Below are positions 6,423-7,867 of a DNA stretch of 7,867 nt, piece by piece. Positions within the stretch are counted from its first letter, which is position 1; each line of letters opens with the position of its first letter. The notes beneath the pieces are model-generated. The model ran no database searches. It was not told where the DNA came from and worked only from the letters and a program-made list of their open reading frames with translations. The DNA comes from CAZPBO01 sp964584815 (GTDB lineage Bacteria; Planctomycetota; SKW154), in assembly GCA_964584815.1 (NCBI GenBank), contig CAZPBO010000073.1:1-7867 (forward strand), written 5' to 3'. A program made the translations under genes and the position numbers.

Positions 6423-7703
6423 TCACAAACTCAATGCCCGCAGGGCAATATCGGTGCGATAACGCATCCCCTTGAATCTTATACTCTTAACGGCTTCATA
6501 AGCCCTACTCCGTGCCTCCGATAAATCCCGTCCCCGTGCCGTCACCCCCAAAACCCTTCCGCCCGCCGTCACCACATCCCTCCCGTCAAGCCTCGTCCCC
6601 GCGTGGAACACCACCACATCCTCCATCTTTTCCGCCTGCTCCAATCCCTCTATCTTAAACCCCGTCTCGTATTTCCCTGGATAGCCGTCAGAGGCAACAA
6701 CTACGCATACCGCCGCGTCCCTGCGCCAGACCACAGCATCCTGCCCCAACTCATCAAGCCGCCGCTGCGCACACAGATGCAGAACCTTAAGCAAGTCCCC
6801 CTCCATCCGCATAAGAACCGGCTGCGTCTCAGGGTCACCAAACCGAACATTGAACTCCAGAACCTTCGGTCCCTCTTTTGTCAGAATCAAACCCGCATAC
6901 AGAAGCCCGCAGAAGGGACGCTTCTGGCGGCTCATCGCGTGGATTATCGGCACGACTATACGCCGCTCCACTTCCTCCCTTACCCTTTCTGTGAAGAATG
7001 GAGGCGGAGAGTATGCGCCCATACCACCCGTGTTAGGTCCTGTGTCCCCATCAAAAGCGCGCTTGAAATCCTGCGCCGGCTCAAGCGGCAATATCGTCTT
7101 CCCATCAGTTATCACCATATAGGAGACTTCCTCGCCCTCAAGAAACTCCTCAACGACGATTCTGTCGCCGGCGGCACCGAAACGACGCTCCTTCATTATC
7201 GCCTCAAGCGCCTCAAGCGCCGCATCACGGCTCGTGCAGACAAACGCCCCCTTCCCCGCCGCCAAACCGTCCGCCTTCACAACCACAGGAACCTCGCACT
7301 CCTCAAGATATGCACGAGCGGCTTGGTAGGAAGCGAAAGTCTCAAAGCGGGGCTGCGGAATGGAATGGTGGCGCATCAGTTTGCGTGCGAACGCTTTGGA
7401 CGCCTCCAACTCCGCCGCGCGTCTGTCCGCACCAAAAACCAGCAACCCCTCACGCGCAAACTCATCTGCAATCCCCGCCGCAAGCGGCGCCTCAGGTCCC
7501 ACCACCGTCAAATCAATCCCCGCATCTTTCGCAAAACGGCACAACCCGCCTATATCACCCACCCCTATGTCCACATTCTCCGCTATCGCCGCTGTCCCAG
7601 CATTGCCTGGCGCACAGTAAAGTTTCTCCAGCAGCGAAGACTGCGATATCTTCCAACAAAGCGCGTGCTCCCTTCCCCCACCACCAACAACCAGAACACG
7701 CAT
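6423..7703 (-). CDS. purD: Phosphoribosylamine-glycine ligase (GAR synthetase)
   Basis: This full-length 426-residue enzyme catalyses the second step of de novo purine synthesis: phosphoribosylamine plus glycine plus ATP gives glycinamide ribonucleotide, in the cytoplasm. It shows the N-terminal GGGGREHA (7-14), VVGPEAPL near 67-74, the ATP-grasp loop VVKADGLAAGKG (141-152), GPNTGGMGAYSP (222-233) and the family signature RFGDPETQP (287-295). The length matches the usual 420-430 residues, and no key motif is missing. ATG 7703 is preceded by AAGGAG (7709-7714) with 5 nt spacing. The only neighbour is the FHA/zinc-ribbon gene 13 nt downstream; no other pur gene is visible. Control is likely through the upstream intergenic region, where a candidate promoter lies at 7730-7758. 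Confidence 0.98.
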   Translation of the reverse strand: MRVLVVGGGGREHALCWKISQSSLLEKLYCAPGNAGTAAIAENVDIGVGDIGGLCRFAKDAGIDLTVVGPEAPLAAGIADEFAREGLLVFGADRRAAELEASKAFARKLMRHHSIPQPRFETFASYQAARAYLEECEVPVVVKADGLAAGKGAFVCTSRDAALEALEAIMKERRFGAAGDRIVVEEFLEGEEVSYMVITDGKTILPLEPAQDFKRAFDGDTGPNTGGMGAYSPPPFFTERVREEVERRIVVPIIHAMSRQKRPFCGLLYAGLILTKEGPKVLEFNVRFGDPETQPVLMRMEGDLLKVLHLCAQRRLDELGQDAVVWRRDAAVCVVVASDGYPGKYETGFKIEGLEQAEKMEDVVVFHAGTRLDGRDVVTAGGRVLGVTARGRDLSEARSRAYEAVKSIRFKGMRYRTDIALRALSL

Positions 7704-7729
7704 ATCCTCTCCTTATCCAACCGCCCCAT

Positions 7730-7758
7730 ATCCTAACCGCAAAAAATGCTTGACTCAA
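7730..7758 (-). promoter_or_regulatory. Candidate promoter for purD operon
   Basis: On the minus strand TTGAGT (7758-7753) and TAGGAT (7735-7730), each 4 of 6 to consensus, are separated by exactly 17 nt. A start site near 7723 would give a leader of about 20 nt with the purD ribosome site. The -35 overlaps an imperfect palindrome CTTGA-C-TCAAG (7749-7759). The short predicted leader leaves no room for a riboswitch downstream of this promoter. Confidence 0.4.
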
Positions 7759-7808
7759 GACAAAATCACTACACCTCCATCGCTCATAAAACACGGATGT
7801 ATTATTTG

Positions 7809-7867
7809 GACATTAAGGGAAGATTACATCGCAGATGTGTGTCGCCTCCTTCTCCCTCCTTAATGTC
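7809..7867. repeat. 10-bp perfect inverted repeat enclosing a small hairpin
   Basis: GACATTAAGG (7809-7818) and CCTTAATGTC (7858-7867) are perfect inverted copies separated by 39 nt. Within the loop, ACATC-GCA-GATGT (7826-7838) forms a second 5-bp inverted repeat with a 3-nt loop. GATGTA at 7796-7801 is a further inverted copy of TACATC at 7825-7830. No T-run follows either end, so a classical terminator is unlikely. The right arm ends at the window edge and may extend. The rest of 7704-7808 holds only the purD promoter and leader; I see no small gene there. Confidence 0.5.

Noticed and set aside
6603..7736. A 377-residue plus-strand open frame opposite purD
   Set aside because: It is antisense to a fully conserved purD, is Arg/Leu/His-rich without recognisable domains, and reflects codon bias of the real gene.
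7704..7867. Purine riboswitch in front of purD
   Set aside because: I see no conserved riboswitch core, and the predicted leader after the candidate promoter is only about 20 nt.

Overview
The window is a 7.9 kb piece of bacterial chromosome, apparently a metagenomic or draft scaffold because it carries a run of exactly 100 N (5617-5716). A signal peptide followed by a porin-type barrel points to a diderm (Gram-negative-type) bacterium. FHA signalling proteins and an FHA-GAF-sigma54 activator occur in groups such as Planctomycetota, Myxococcota, Acidobacteriota and several uncultivated phyla, but I cannot assign a phylum. Coding is dense, Shine-Dalgarno motifs are strong (AGGAGG, GGAGGG), and I see no mobile element, CRISPR array, tRNA or rRNA.

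Left part, plus strand (1-2458): a small helical-repeat (TPR-like) protein overlaps by 56 bp a complete sigma54-dependent activator whose sensor part is FHA plus GAF instead of a response-regulator receiver. They look like one translationally coupled signalling unit.

Right part, minus strand (2443-7703, transcribed right to left): purD (purine biosynthesis) comes first, followed after 13 nt by an FHA / CxxC-CxxC protein interrupted by the assembly gap. Next, behind a good sigma70-type promoter, is an outer-membrane protein that joins a FecR-like domain to a phosphate-selective-porin-like barrel. It is followed within about 15 nt by a free-standing tRNA-binding domain of the MetRS beta/C-terminal type, and then by a hairpin terminator. 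Last is a membrane-anchored PDZ protein resembling GspC of type II secretion. It meets the activator tail to tail with a 16 bp overlap of coding regions.

The genes are a mix of housekeeping (purD, tRNA-binding domain), envelope (porin fusion, GspC-like protein) and phospho-signalling (two FHA proteins). The most unusual items are the FecR-porin fusion, the FHA/zinc-ribbon protein in the purD operon, and the overlapping TPR-FHA/sigma54 pair. I found no complete, clearly new defence or metabolic system.
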